A stretch of 64,000 nucleotides of DNA from Ancylobacter polymorphus (GCF_022836935.1 NZ_CP083239.1:1491501-1555500), one strand, 5' to 3'; positions 45,647 through 61,720 are shown, counted from the stretch's first letter. The notes: generated by a model not told the origin, from the sequence alone. Numbers and translations are program-made.

Positions 45647-46738
45647 TCAGCCCGGCGTGCCCAGCGGCTGCTGCTGGGTGATGCAGTGGATATTGCCGCC
45701 GCCGAGAATGATCTCGTGCGTGGGCACGCCCACCACCTCGCGCTCCGGGAACAGCCGGGCGAGGATGGCGCGGGCTTCCTCGTCCTTTGCCGGATCGAGC
45801 AGCGGCATCAGCACGAAACCGTTGCCGAGGTAGAAATTGGCATAGGAGGCGCCGAGCCGCTCGCCGGGGCGGCGCGACATGGTGCCGGGCTCGGTGCCGA
45901 GGTCGAGCGCTTCCTCGCCCGTGCGGAACAGCGGGCCGGGGAGCGGCAAGGTGACGATCTCAAGGGCGCGGCCGCGCGCGTCGGTCATCTTCGACAGCCG
46001 CTCATGCGCATCCTTGGAGATGGCGTATTGCGGGTCGAGCGGGTCGTCGCAGCCGGTGAGCGCCACCACGCCGGCGCGGACGAAGCAGGCGAGGTTGTCG
46101 ATATGGCCCGAGGTTTCGTCGTCGACGAGGCCGGCACCGAGCCAGAGCACCTTGGAGACGCCGAGATAGTCCTTGAGATGCTGCTCGATCTCCTCGCGGG
46201 TGAGGTCCGGGTTGCGGTTCGGGTTGAGCAGGCATTCCTCTGTCGTGAGCACCGTGCCTTCGCCGTCGACATGGATCGAGCCGCCTTCGAGAACGAGCGG
46301 GGCGGCGTAGCGCGGCGCCCACTCGATCTCCAGCATCTTGGCGGCGATCAGTTCGTCCTGGTCAAAGGGCGTGTAGAGCCCGCCCCAGGCGTTGAAGCCC
46401 CAATCCACCCCGCGAAGCCGGCCGGCCGAATCGGTGAGGAAGGTGGCCCCGCTGTCGCGGCACCAGGAATCGTCCGAGGTCGCCTCCACCACCCGCACCG
46501 TGGGCGGCAGGGCGGCGCGGGCGTGCCGCCACTGGCGCGGGCTCGCCAGCATGGTGACCGGCTCGAAACGGGCGATGGCGCTGGCGACCGCGACGAAGGC
46601 GGCCTGCGCCGGCTCGGCATCGGCGCGCCAATTGTCCGGCCGCTCCGGCCAGATCATCCAGGTGCCGGCATGCGGCTCCCATTCCGCCGGCATGCGGAAG
46701 CCGTCGGTGGCGGGAAGCGTGGTCAGGGTCTCGCTCAT
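45647..46738 (-). CDS. aguA: agmatine deiminase
   Basis: Hydrolyses agmatine to N-carbamoylputrescine and ammonia; 363 aa. Substrate-site motifs are MPAEWEPHAGTWMIWPER and DDSWCRDSGATF (usual form R-D-x-G), then GGSIHVDGEGTVLTTEECLL. The nucleophilic cysteine is in GGGNIHCITQQQP near the C-terminus. It is the last gene of a DUF2794-aguB-aguA minus-strand operon, 4 bp after aguB. Confidence 0.96.
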   Translation of the reverse strand: MSETLTTLPATDGFRMPAEWEPHAGTWMIWPERPDNWRADAEPAQAAFVAVASAIARFEPVTMLASPRQWRHARAALPPTVRVVEATSDDSWCRDSGATFLTDSAGRLRGVDWGFNAWGGLYTPFDQDELIAAKMLEIEWAPRYAAPLVLEGGSIHVDGEGTVLTTEECLLNPNRNPDLTREEIEQHLKDYLGVSKVLWLGAGLVDDETSGHIDNLACFVRAGVVALTGCDDPLDPQYAISKDAHERLSKMTDARGRALEIVTLPLPGPLFRTGEEALDLGTEPGTMSRRPGERLGASYANFYLGNGFVLMPLLDPAKDEEARAILARLFPEREVVGVPTHEIILGGGNIHCITQQQPLGTPG

Positions 46739-46742
46739 GCTC

Positions 46743-47633
46743 TCACCCGATCGCCCGCGTCGGCGCCCGCCCGTCGAGGGTGAGCACCGGCGCGTAAAGT
46801 TCCGGCCGGCGGTCGCGGAATACGCCCCAGCTGTGGCGCTGGCGGGCGATGCCGTCGAGGTCGAAGGTGGCGGTAAGCACGGCTTCGTCTTCCCGCCCGG
46901 CTTCCGCGACCTTTTCGCCGGTCGGCCCGGCGATGAAAGAGGAGCCGTAGAAGGTGATGGAGGTGCCGTTGCGGCCCTCTTCGCGGCCGATACGGTTGGA
47001 GGCGATGACCGGCATCAGATTGGCACCCGCATGGCCCTGCATCACGCGCTGCCAGTGCCCGGCCGAATCGAGGCTCGCATCATGCGGCTCGGAGCCGATG
47101 GCGGTGGGGTAGAGCAGCACTTCGGCGCCGAGCAGCGCCATGGTACGCGCGCATTCCGGGAACCACTGGTCCCAGCAGATGCCGACGCCGACGCGGCCGA
47201 CCGCCGTGTTCCAGACGCGGAAGCCGGTATCGCCGGGCGAGAAATAGAACTTCTCGGTGTAGCCCGGCCCGTCGGGGATATGGCTCTTGCGATAGAGGCC
47301 GAGCACATCGCCATCGGCGTCGACCATAGCGACGCTGTTGAACGCCGCCGGCCCGGCCCGCTCGAAGAAGGAGACCGGCAGCACGACGCCCAGCTCCTTC
47401 GACAGACGGGCGAAATGCGCCACCAGCCGATTGCCCTCAAAGGGCCTGGCGAGGTCGAGGAATTCGTGCAGCTGGTCCTGGCAGAAATAGGGGGTCTCGA
47501 ACAGTTCCTGCAGCAGGATGAGCTTCGCGCCCCGCGCGGCGGCCTCGCGCACCAGCGCTTCGGCGCGGGCAATATTGCCCTCGATATCCCAGTCGCAGCG
47601 CATCTGGGTGGCGGCGACAGTCAGGCTGCGCAT
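46743..47633 (-). CDS. aguB: N-carbamoylputrescine amidase
   Basis: Nitrilase-superfamily enzyme giving putrescine, CO2 and ammonia; 296 aa. The Glu-Lys-Cys triad is visible: Glu in LILLQELFETPYFCQD, Lys in YRKSHIPDGPGY, and Cys in GICWDQWFPECARTM. Acting with AguA it makes putrescine from arginine-derived agmatine. Confidence 0.96.
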   Translation of the reverse strand: MRSLTVAATQMRCDWDIEGNIARAEALVREAAARGAKLILLQELFETPYFCQDQLHEFLDLARPFEGNRLVAHFARLSKELGVVLPVSFFERAGPAAFNSVAMVDADGDVLGLYRKSHIPDGPGYTEKFYFSPGDTGFRVWNTAVGRVGVGICWDQWFPECARTMALLGAEVLLYPTAIGSEPHDASLDSAGHWQRVMQGHAGANLMPVIASNRIGREEGRNGTSITFYGSSFIAGPTGEKVAEAGREDEAVLTATFDLDGIARQRHSWGVFRDRRPELYAPVLTLDGRAPTRAIG

Positions 47634-47662
47634 TTAGATCTCCGAATCGATGTGAAGGCCGG

Positions 47663-48004
47663 TCAGTTGACGGCGCGCAGCGGCTTTTCCAGCACCGCGA
47701 TCACGCGCGCAAGCTCATGCCCGCGTTTGAGGATGAGGCCGGTTTGCGACACCACCGTGTAGGCGCCCTGTTTGCGGGCGAGGCGCGGGTCTTTCTCGAT
47801 GCGGTAGATCGGCACCTCGGTGGCGCGCCGGAAAATGGAAAACACCGCCTTGTCGCGGGTGAAATCGATGGCGTAGTCCCGCCATTCGCCCAGGGCGACC
47901 ATGCGGCCGTAGAGATCGAGGATGCGGTCGAGTTCGCGCCGGTCGAAGGTGACGCGGTCAACGCGCGCACCGGCCGGCAAGGCTATGGGCTCGATGTCCG
48001 CCAC
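47663..48004 (-). CDS. DUF2794 domain protein
   Basis: A 113-aa cytoplasmic protein of a family largely confined to alphaproteobacteria. Recognisable blocks are TFDRRELDRILDLYGRMVA, GEWRDYAIDF and RRATEVPIYRIEK, ending in TGLILKRGHELARV. Function unknown. It lies 29 bp upstream of aguB in the same direction. Confidence 0.87.
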   Translation of the reverse strand: MADIEPIALPAGARVDRVTFDRRELDRILDLYGRMVALGEWRDYAIDFTRDKAVFSIFRRATEVPIYRIEKDPRLARKQGAYTVVSQTGLILKRGHELARVIAVLEKPLRAVN

Positions 48005-48155
48005 GCGGCGCCTCCGGCCTGTGCGGCCCGGCGTGAGCGGGCCTGTGGGCTGAACCGTGTCATGTCGCCGTCATGATCCACCGCCCGGCGCGCGGCTTCA
48101 AGTCCCCTGCTCGCACGCCGTCGGAGCGGCGCGGGCGATGAGAGGGGCCTAAACG

Positions 48156-48184
48156 AAAAAAGGGCCGGCGACATGGCCGGCCCT
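48156..48184 (-). terminator. rho-independent terminator, minus strand
   Basis: Perfect 9-bp stem AGGGCCGGC/GCCGGCCCT with a 6-base loop, followed on the minus strand by six T residues. The nearest upstream minus-strand gene (DUF1223) ends 222 bp away, so the terminator may instead end an unannotated small transcript. Confidence 0.8.
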
Positions 48185-48406
48185 GAAGAGCAATTCGGGG
48201 ATTGAACCTAGGTAGCGTCAGGCCGGCCCACAAACGCCGCGGGGGGCTGGGGGGCTGGGAAACCGATGCGCTCGCGAACCGGCCCAACGCTATGATGCGA
48301 AGATGGAGGGCGCTCGGGGCATCGCAACGGCCGAATTCGGGCGGCCGTGTGTTTTCGGTTAACGAGGCTGTGATTCGGATGTCCGCGTGTCGTCGGATGT
48401 CACATG
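48185..48406 (-). ncRNA. possible small RNA, weakly 6S-like
   Basis: With the terminator this belongs to the 402-bp gene-free stretch 48005-48406; 48005-48155 holds nothing recognisable. On the minus strand the text holds CGGTTCGCGAGCGCATCGGT (48255-48274), resembling the E. coli 6S segment CGGUUGGUGAGCAUGCUCGG, with CCCCGAGCG upstream of it. A clean terminator follows. No open reading frame of interest is present. The RNA identity is speculative and the 5' end unknown. Confidence 0.3.
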
Positions 48407-49225
48407 TCAGTCGAGCGGCTGCAGTGCCGCCCCGACCACGGTGCCGGGCTCAGTGGACGAGCCGGTCTGGACGAAAACCGCCACCGCGTCGACGCCATCG
48501 CCAGGCGCACGGTGAACCGGGGCCTCGAAACGGGCGGGCAACCCTTCCCACGTGCCGAGCCGCACCCAGCCGCGCACCACATTGTGGTAGACGACGTGGG
48601 CGCCCTCATTCTCGCCCCGGCCGATCTCGACCTCCATGCGGCTCGCTACCGGGCAAAGCCACACCTCGGCCTTGGCCGCCCCGGGCAGGGCGCCGATCTG
48701 AACCGTGACATTGCCCGCAACGGACTCGACCGACACCGGCACGACGGGTGCGGAACTGGTGGCCAGCACGCGCTCCAGTGCCGCCCGGTCCGAACCGATG
48801 GTCATGGCGCGACCGTTCACCACAGCCTGGGGGGTGAACATCTTGCCGTCGCCGCGCATATGCGCATAGGCCTTCTGGCGCAGCGAATGCCCATGCTTGG
48901 CAAGCGTGTCCTTCCAGCCGAGATAGTCCCAGTAATCCACCGCCAGGGTGAGGGCGAGCACATCGGAACGGGCGGCGAGTTCGCCCATCAACTTGTCGGC
49001 GGGCGGGCAGGAGGAGCAGCCCTGGCTGGTGAACAGCTCGATCACCGCCTTCGGCGCGGTGATGGGCTTCACCGGCTCGGCCTTGACAGGCATGTCCTCG
49101 GCATGGGCCCCGGCAGGAGCGAAAAGCAGGCTCATCAGGGCGAGGGTGACGCCCGAAAACAGCGCACGGGTGAAGAGAGAGGCGCGGACGGGCGGGCCGA
49201 AAGCGGAAGCGGCGGTCAGGGACAT
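48407..49225 (-). CDS. DUF1223 secreted thioredoxin-like protein
   Basis: A 272-aa protein with a signal sequence (hydrophobic FSGVTLALMSLLFAPAGAHA, cleavage near residue 42) and a thioredoxin-type CxxC in ELFTSQGCSSCPPADKL. Further family text is DYWDYLGWKDTLA and YTPQ-like MFTPQAVVNG. Function is unknown; a periplasmic redox role is plausible. The start at 49225 is chosen because it places the signal sequence at the N-terminus; an in-frame ATG at 49345 adds 40 atypical residues. Confidence 0.87.
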   Translation of the reverse strand: MSLTAASAFGPPVRASLFTRALFSGVTLALMSLLFAPAGAHAEDMPVKAEPVKPITAPKAVIELFTSQGCSSCPPADKLMGELAARSDVLALTLAVDYWDYLGWKDTLAKHGHSLRQKAYAHMRGDGKMFTPQAVVNGRAMTIGSDRAALERVLATSSAPVVPVSVESVAGNVTVQIGALPGAAKAEVWLCPVASRMEVEIGRGENEGAHVVYHNVVRGWVRLGTWEGLPARFEAPVHRAPGDGVDAVAVFVQTGSSTEPGTVVGAALQPLD

Positions 49226-49439
49226 GTCGGGCGCTTGTCCTTGGGCGCGGGGACTCAGGGCACGCAGCGGGCAGCCGGTCTGAAGGTCGCCCTCGCAGGG
49301 TTCGACGCGGGCATCTGCCGGGATCACCGGCGGGCCTGCATCCAAGGCAATAGGACGACGCGCGGCACGTCACCAGTCACATTCGGGTGTCGCCGTTGAC
49401 GCTCGCGTGACGTCTCAGGCGGATGATCCCGATATGACA

Positions 49440-49471
49440 AGGCCGGCACAGGAGGTGTCCCGTGCCGGCCT
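49440..49471 (-). terminator. hairpin after acnA
   Basis: AGGCCGGCAC/GTGCCGGCCT, a perfect 10-bp stem with a 12-base loop, lies 22 bp after the acnA stop on the minus strand and is followed by TTGTCAT. The rest of 49226-49493 shows no gene. Confidence 0.65.
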
Positions 49472-49493
49472 GTCGTCAAGACGCGCCGTCGGT

Positions 49494-52178
<2,685 letters not shown>

Positions 52179-52398
52179 GGCTGGCAGATCCCCGCTAACA
52201 AAGTGACAGGATGCGCCGGGCCTTGGAAGGAAGTGGGCTCGCGGGCTATAGCTCAGCTCGCGCGGGCTTTGGCAGGGCGCCGGGCGCATCGTTCAGTTTT
52301 CTATATAGAGCCATTTCAAACTTCGATCCTAGAGGGCATGACGCGATGCATTGGAAATTTGTGCGGCGCGTCGGCGGCTTCCGGGTGCGGGGCCTCTG
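52179..52398. promoter_or_regulatory. divergent acnA/ccmA promoter region
   Basis: A 220-bp gap whose only AT-rich stretch is CTATATAGA near 52301-52309, flanked by CAGTTTT on the left and CATTTCAAAC on the right. A TATATA -10 could serve either direction. No -35 box is convincing on either strand. Confidence 0.35.
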
Positions 52399-53037
52399 AT
52401 GCGGCTCGTGGTGGCCGATCTCGCTTGCCGACGCGGCGTGCGCCTGCTGTTTCAGGGGCTGGGCTTCACCCTTGAGGCCGGACGGGCGCTCATCGTCACC
52501 GGGCCGAACGGGACCGGCAAATCCTCGCTTCTGCGCCTTCTCGCCGGGCTGGCGCGGCCGGAGGCGGGCACGCTGCGCCTCGACGGCGCGCCGGAGCCGG
52601 ACGATTTCGCCGAGGAGACGCATTATCTCGGTCATCTCGACGCGCATAAGCCCTCGCTCTCCGCGCAGGAGAATCTCGCCTTCTGGCGCGCCATGCTCGG
52701 CCGTCCCGCGCTTTCCGTCGGCGTGGCGCTGGAGGCGGTCGGGCTGGGCGGGTTGGAGCGGCTGCCGGTGGCGGTGCTCTCGGCCGGGCAGAAGCGCCGC
52801 CTGGCGCTGGCACGTCTCCTCGTGGCGCAGCGCCCGCTCTGGCTGCTCGATGAGCCGACGACGGCGCTGGACGTGTCCGCTCAGGCGCGCTTCGGCGAAC
52901 TGGCGCGGGCGCATGTGGCGGCGGGCGGGCTGATCGTCGCCGCCACCCATGCCCCGCTCGATTTCGGGCCCAGCGACGCGCTCGACCTCGGCGCCTGGCG
53001 GCCGGCGCGGGCTCTCCTTGCGGAGGAGGGGCTGTGA
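52399..53037 (+). CDS. ccmA: haem exporter ATP-binding protein CcmA
   Basis: A 212-aa ABC ATPase of cytochrome c maturation system I, powering haem release from CcmE. Walker A is VTGPNGTGKSSLLRLLAG, the signature LSAGQKRRLALARLL and Walker B LWLLDEPTTALD. The start at 52399 gives MRLVVADLACRRG. It overlaps ccmB by 4 bp. Useful to the c-type subunits of the cbb3 oxidase. Confidence 0.95.
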   Translation: MRLVVADLACRRGVRLLFQGLGFTLEAGRALIVTGPNGTGKSSLLRLLAGLARPEAGTLRLDGAPEPDDFAEETHYLGHLDAHKPSLSAQENLAFWRAMLGRPALSVGVALEAVGLGGLERLPVAVLSAGQKRRLALARLLVAQRPLWLLDEPTTALDVSAQARFGELARAHVAAGGLIVAATHAPLDFGPSDALDLGAWRPARALLAEEGL

Positions 53038-53705
53038 GCCGGGCGTTCGTGGCGTTGCTCGCCCGCGACCTGCGACTTGCCTTCCGCGCCGGCGGCGGGG
53101 CAGGGCTCGGCGTCGTCTTCTTCCTGGCTGTGGTTGTGGCGACGCCCTTCGCCATCGGGCCGGACCTCGCTCTGCTCGCCCGCATTGGCCCGGCGATTCT
53201 GTGGATCGGCGCGCTGCTCGCCTCGCTGATCGGGCTTGACCGCCTGTTCGCGGCGGATGCGGAAGATGGCGCACTCGATGTGCTCGCCATGGCCCCGCTG
53301 CCGCTGGAACTGGTGGCGGCAGCCAAGGGGCTGGCGCACTGGATCGCCACCGGCCTGCCGCTGGTGGTGGCCGCGCCGGTGCTGGCGCTGCTGCTCAATC
53401 TCGCGCCCGCGTCGATCGGGGCGCTGACGCTGACCCTGCTGGTGGGCACGCCCGCCATCACCTTTCTCGGCCTGATCGGCGCCGCCTTCGCTGCCGTGTT
53501 CCGGCGCGGCGGGCTGCTGGTGGCGGTGCTGGTCATGCCGCTGACCATTCCCGTGCTGATTTTCGCCGTCGCCGCGACCGCCACCGTGCTGGGCGGCACC
53601 GTGCCCTTCGGCACGCCGTTCCGCATCCTGCTCGGCCTGTCGCTGGCGGCGCTGGTGCTCGGGCCGGTGGCGGCGGCGGCGGCGCTGCGGGTGGCGCGCG
53701 ACTGA
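53034..53705 (+). CDS. ccmB: haem exporter permease CcmB
   Basis: A 223-aa six-helix membrane partner of CcmA with a GTG start overlapping ccmA. LLARDLRLAFRAGGGAGLG and LDRLFAADAEDGALDVLAM are CcmB hallmarks. The usual next genes ccmC, ccmD and ccmG are not present; a hairpin and the ATP synthase operon follow instead. Confidence 0.95.
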   Translation: MSRAFVALLARDLRLAFRAGGGAGLGVVFFLAVVVATPFAIGPDLALLARIGPAILWIGALLASLIGLDRLFAADAEDGALDVLAMAPLPLELVAAAKGLAHWIATGLPLVVAAPVLALLLNLAPASIGALTLTLLVGTPAITFLGLIGAAFAAVFRRGGLLVAVLVMPLTIPVLIFAVAATATVLGGTVPFGTPFRILLGLSLAALVLGPVAAAAALRVARD

Positions 53706-53734
53706 TCCCGCGTCGCCTGTCGACGGCTCGGCAC

Positions 53735-53758
53735 CGGGCTCTGGTATGCCAGAGCCCG
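53735..53758 (+). terminator. hairpin after ccmB
   Basis: Perfect 10-bp stem CGGGCTCTGG/CCAGAGCCCG with a TATG loop, 30 bp after the ccmB stop, without a T-run. Confidence 0.6.
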
Positions 53759-54080
53759 CGACATCCTCGCGCAGGGGTGGAAAAGCCGGCGCGCCAATGA
53801 CCGGGCGGCGCGGTGCAACAATGCGCCGCAGGGCCCGCAAAGCCTTGTGGCATCATGAGATGGTGCACTGGCGGGGAATCTCCGGCCGCTGCGTCAGTTG
53901 CCCCGGTTTTTCCCTCACGCGCTCGTGTTGCAGCATGCGGAGAGCCGTGTTAGGGAACCGCCGACTTCGCTGTCGGGTAAGGGAAACCCCTACGCCGCCT
54001 TGAGTTCACATCCTTCCAGTCCGGAAGAAGCGTCCCCTCCCGGGTGGCGCGCGCTCCGGACGAGCCCCGAGAGAGGCAAC
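53759..54080 (+). promoter_or_regulatory. leader and promoter region of the atp operon
   Basis: A 322-bp stretch without a credible gene. A weak promoter is TTGCAG (53928-53933), 16 bp, TTAGGG (53950-53955), which would leave a leader of about 120 nt. I see no riboswitch or repeat here. Confidence 0.35.
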
Positions 54081-56167
<2,087 letters not shown>

Positions 56168-56191
56168 TCGGCAGAGCGGAGCATCGGGTAG

Positions 56192-58532
<2,341 letters not shown>

Positions 58533-58600
58533 TCCGCGCGCCCCGGCCGTAACGGCACGGGGCGTCGATCATTGACGCTGACGCATCCCCTGGAGGATCC

Positions 58601-59017
58601 ATGGCCACCTTCCCGTTTGAACTCGTCTCGCCCGAGCGCCTCGTCTATTCCGGCGCGGTGACCGAGGTGATCGTCCCCGGCGCCGAGGGCGAGTTCGGCA
58701 TCCTTGCCGGCCATGCGCCCTTCGTGTCGACGCTGAAGCCCGGCGTGCTGACGATCAAGGGCGATGGCGGTCCGAAGAAGCTGTTCGTGCGCGGCGGCTT
58801 TGCCGAAGCCAATCCGGCCGGGCTCACCGTGCTGGCCGAGACCGCCATCCCGCTCGCCGAGCTGAAGGCGGAAAATCTCGCACAGATGATCCGCGACGCG
58901 CAGGAAGATGTCGAGGACGCCCGCGACGAGTCCATTCGGGCCAGCCGCCAGCAGTTCCTCGAACAGCTGAAGTCCGCGGCGGCGGCAATCGAGGCGGACG
59001 CCCGCACGTCGCACTGA
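58601..59017 (+). CDS. atpC: ATP synthase F1 epsilon subunit
   Basis: A 138-aa subunit with the N-terminal beta-sandwich (FELVSPERLVYSGAVTEV, VPGAEGEFGILAGHAPFVS) and a C-terminal helical part. It regulates ATPase activity. Last gene of atpHAGDC, followed by a strong terminator. Confidence 0.97.
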   Translation: MATFPFELVSPERLVYSGAVTEVIVPGAEGEFGILAGHAPFVSTLKPGVLTIKGDGGPKKLFVRGGFAEANPAGLTVLAETAIPLAELKAENLAQMIRDAQEDVEDARDESIRASRQQFLEQLKSAAAAIEADARTSH

Positions 59018-59062
59018 ACCATCCCGTCCGGTTTGCCGCCGGCCATCAGACCAGTATGATCC

Positions 59063-59088
59063 GGGCCGCTGTCACCAGCGGCCCTTTT
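59063..59088 (+). terminator. rho-independent terminator of the atp operon
   Basis: Perfect 9-bp stem GGGCCGCTG/CAGCGGCCC with loop TCAC followed by TTTT, 45 bp after atpC. Confidence 0.88.
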
Positions 59089-59107
59089 CATGTCAGGAGG
59101 AAACGCC

Positions 59108-59797
59108 ATGAGCGACGGCTCGACCCTCAGCGCCCATTCCTTCAGCGCGCACGCCTGGGGCCGCAACCTGCCGACCTATGAGGCGATCCGCACCATGCCG
59201 TTCAACGCGGCACTGGCGGACGGCACGCTCTCAAGCGAGCGTTTCCGCCATTACATGCTGCAGGACGCGCATTATCTCATCGCCTTCGGCCGGGCGCTGG
59301 CCATCGCGGCGGCGAAGGCGGAGGATCCGGACGAACTGGTCCAGTTCGCTGAGGGCGCGAAGGTCGCGGTGGTGGTGGAGCGGTCGCTGCACACGGATTT
59401 CTTCGAGAAATTCGGCATCGACGCGGACGAGTTCGCGCGCACGCCGATGTCGCCGGTGTGCCACCACTATTCCAGCTTCCTGATCGCCACCGCCTATGCC
59501 GAGCCCTATCCGGTGGTGCTGGCGGCGCTGCTGCCCTGCTTCTGGATTTATGCCGAGGTCGGACGGGACATTCTGGGCCGTGCCGTGCGCCCGAACCCTT
59601 ACGATGCCTGGATCGACACCTATGCCGGGGAGGAGTTCCACGAGGCGGTGCGGGCGGTGATAGCCACCACCGATCGCGCGGCCCATGGCGCACCGCCGGC
59701 CGTGCTCGCGCGCATGCACGCGGCCTATAAGCGGGCCACGGAACTCGAATGGATGTTCTGGGATTCGGCCTGGCGCCTCGCCGACTGGCCGGTCTGA
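59108..59797 (+). CDS. tenA: TenA family thiaminase II / aminopyrimidine hydrolase
   Basis: A 229-aa protein that salvages thiamin pyrimidine breakdown products. The nucleophilic cysteine is in MSPVCHHYSSFL, the pyrimidine pocket in LLPCFWIYAEVG, and the catalytic glutamate in ATELEWMFWDSAW. The start at 59108 follows AGGAGGAAACGCC; an in-frame start at 59090 lies upstream of that ribosome-binding site. It stands alone, without other thi genes or a TPP riboswitch. Confidence 0.92.
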   Translation: MSDGSTLSAHSFSAHAWGRNLPTYEAIRTMPFNAALADGTLSSERFRHYMLQDAHYLIAFGRALAIAAAKAEDPDELVQFAEGAKVAVVVERSLHTDFFEKFGIDADEFARTPMSPVCHHYSSFLIATAYAEPYPVVLAALLPCFWIYAEVGRDILGRAVRPNPYDAWIDTYAGEEFHEAVRAVIATTDRAAHGAPPAVLARMHAAYKRATELEWMFWDSAWRLADWPV

Positions 59798-59851
59798 CCG
59801 GCGGGGCGAGGGGCGCGAGCAGGCGGGCGGCCGGGCGAAACGCCCGGCGCC

Positions 59852-60133
59852 TCAGCGGCGACGGCCCGGAGGCGGACGGCGCTGGCCGCTGCCGATCGGC
59901 GGGGTCGGTCCACCGGTCTTGTGACGGAAATTGATGCGTCCGCGCTCAAGGTCATAAGGCGACATCTCGACGACGACGCGGTCGCCGACGATGGTGCGGA
60001 TGCGGTTCTTCTTCATCTTGCCCGCCGCATAGGCGAGTATCTCGTGTTCATTGTCGAGCACGACGCGGAAATTGCCGTCGGGCAGAACTTCCGTCACGGT
60101 GCCGTCGAACTCGAGCAGTTCCTCTTTCGCCAT
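59852..60133 (-). CDS. infA: translation initiation factor IF-1
   Basis: A 93-aa S1-fold protein binding the 30S A site: [20 protein letters not shown], then [18 protein letters not shown] and [16 protein letters not shown]-terminal tail of about 20 Gly/Pro/Arg-rich residues exceeds the usual 72-aa length and is typical of an alphaproteobacterial paralogue group. GAGGAGAGCC precedes the start. Confidence 0.96.
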   Translation of the reverse strand: MAKEELLEFDGTVTEVLPDGNFRVVLDNEHEILAYAAGKMKKNRIRTIVGDRVVVEMSPYDLERGRINFRHKTGGPTPPIGSGQRRPPPGRRR

Positions 60134-60242
60134 TAATGGCTCTCCTCGTACAGGCTGCTGCCGGCCTTGCCGCTAGGCCAATACCCTGACGGCCGGCATT
60201 TGTCTTGTCCTGATAATGCTGCGCGGCAGCAAACACCAGAGG

Positions 60243-60270
60243 ACCCCGCGCTCCCTTCGGTGCGCGGGGT
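60243..60270 (-). terminator. hairpin after the DEAD-box helicase gene
   Basis: Perfect 9-bp stem ACCCCGCGC/GCGCGGGGT with a 10-base loop, 17 bp beyond the helicase stop on the minus strand, no T-run. Confidence 0.55.
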
Positions 60271-60286
60271 GTTCGCTCGCTGCCGA

Positions 60287-61720
60287 TCAGGGCGCGGCGT
60301 TATAGGCCTTGCGGCGCGGCGGGCGGCGCCCCTCGCGCGGCGGACCCTCGCGGCGGACGCCATCGGTGCGGCCTTCGTGGCGCGGGCCGTCATGGTGCGG
60401 CCGGTCATGGCGCGGACCGTCCTTGCGGGCCTCGCCCTCGGGACGGGGCCCACGGTTGAACGGGCGGGCGCCACGCGGGGCGTCACTGCGCGGGCCACGC
60501 GGCCCGCGTTCCTCGCGCGCCGGGCGCGGGCCATCGGAGCGGAAGCCTTCCAGGCGCGGCGCGCCTTCGCGGCGGCTTTCGCCGCGGCGGTCGACCGAGG
60601 GGATGGTGATCTTGATCAGCCGCTCGATGTCGCGCAGGAAAGCGCGCTCCTCGCCGTCGCACAGCGAAATGGCGATGCCCTCGCGGCCGGCGCGCGCGGT
60701 GCGGCCGATGCGATGGACATAGCTTTCCGGCACATTGGGCAGGTCGTAATTGATCACATGGCTGACGCCCGGCACGTCGATGCCGCGCGCGGCGATGTCG
60801 GTGGCGACCAGCACCTTGACGACACCCTGGCGGAAGGCCGCGAGCGCCCGCTCACGCTGCGGCTGCGACTTGTTGCCATGGATCGCCTCGGCGGCGATGC
60901 CGGCCCCGGCAAGGCCCTTCACCACGCGGTCAGCGCCATGCTTGGTGCGCGAGAACACGAGGGCGCGATCAAGATCGGGCTCGGAGAGCACTTCGACCAG
61001 CAGGTTCGGCTTGCCGGCGCGGTCGGTGAAGAACACCTTCTGCTCGATGCGGTCGGCGGTCTTGGCGACCGGCGTCACCGCGACGCGCACCGGATCGGTC
61101 AGCAGCGAATCCGCCAGCTTCTCGATCTCGCGCGGCATGGTGGCGGAGAAGAACAGGTTGCGGCGCTTGGCCGGCAGCCGGGCGCAGATGGCGCGAATGG
61201 CATGGATGAAGCCCATGTCCAGCATCTGGTCGGCCTCGTCGAGCACGAGCACCTCGACCATGTCGAGCCGGACCGCGTTGTTCTCAAGGAGGTCGACGAG
61301 GCGGCCGGGGGTCGCCACCAGCACGTCGACGCCATTGGCGAGCGCGCGGGCCTGGCGGCCGATCGGCACGCCGCCGATGGCGAGCGCGGTGGAGGGGCGC
61401 ACATGCTTGCCATAGAGGCGGAAGCTCTCAAGGATCTGGCCGGAGAGTTCGCGGGTCGGGCTCAGCACCAGCGCGCGGGCCGAGCGGCGCTCGGGACGGA
61501 AGCGGTGGGTGACGAGGTGCTGCAGGATCGGCAGCGCGAAGGCGGCGGTCTTGCCGGTGCCGGTCTGGGCGATGCCGATGAGATCGCGGCCCGCGAGAAC
61601 CTGCGGCACAGCCTGAATCTGGATCGGGGTGGGCGTGGTGTGGTTGGCTTCCGCGAGGGCCTTCAGGATCGGCTCGGCAAGGCCGAGTTCGTTGAAAGTG
61701 GTCAAGTAGCGTTCTTTCAT
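60287..61720 (-). CDS. DEAD-box ATP-dependent RNA helicase
   Basis: A 477-aa RhlE/DeaD-like helicase that unwinds RNA in ribosome assembly or decay. Q motif FNELGLAEPILKALAEA, motif I AQTGTGKTAAF, PTREL, motif II VLDEADQMLDMGF, SAT and motif VI HRIGRTARAGREG are all present. The last 90 residues are an Arg/Gly/Pro-rich tail with repeated PRHDRPHHDG-like units, probably RNA-binding. The start at 61720 (MKERYLTTF) fits the family. It has a long structured leader. Confidence 0.95.
   Translation of the reverse strand: MKERYLTTFNELGLAEPILKALAEANHTTPTPIQIQAVPQVLAGRDLIGIAQTGTGKTAAFALPILQHLVTHRFRPERRSARALVLSPTRELSGQILESFRLYGKHVRPSTALAIGGVPIGRQARALANGVDVLVATPGRLVDLLENNAVRLDMVEVLVLDEADQMLDMGFIHAIRAICARLPAKRRNLFFSATMPREIEKLADSLLTDPVRVAVTPVAKTADRIEQKVFFTDRAGKPNLLVEVLSEPDLDRALVFSRTKHGADRVVKGLAGAGIAAEAIHGNKSQPQRERALAAFRQGVVKVLVATDIAARGIDVPGVSHVINYDLPNVPESYVHRIGRTARAGREGIAISLCDGEERAFLRDIERLIKITIPSVDRRGESRREGAPRLEGFRSDGPRPAREERGPRGPRSDAPRGARPFNRGPRPEGEARKDGPRHDRPHHDGPRHEGRTDGVRREGPPREGRRPPRRKAYNAAP

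Noticed and set aside
48205..48216. T-arm-like GGTTCAATCCC on the minus strand, as in a tRNA or tmRNA
   Set aside because: The flanking bases do not form a T stem (CTAGG against CCCGA) and no acceptor or anticodon arm is found.
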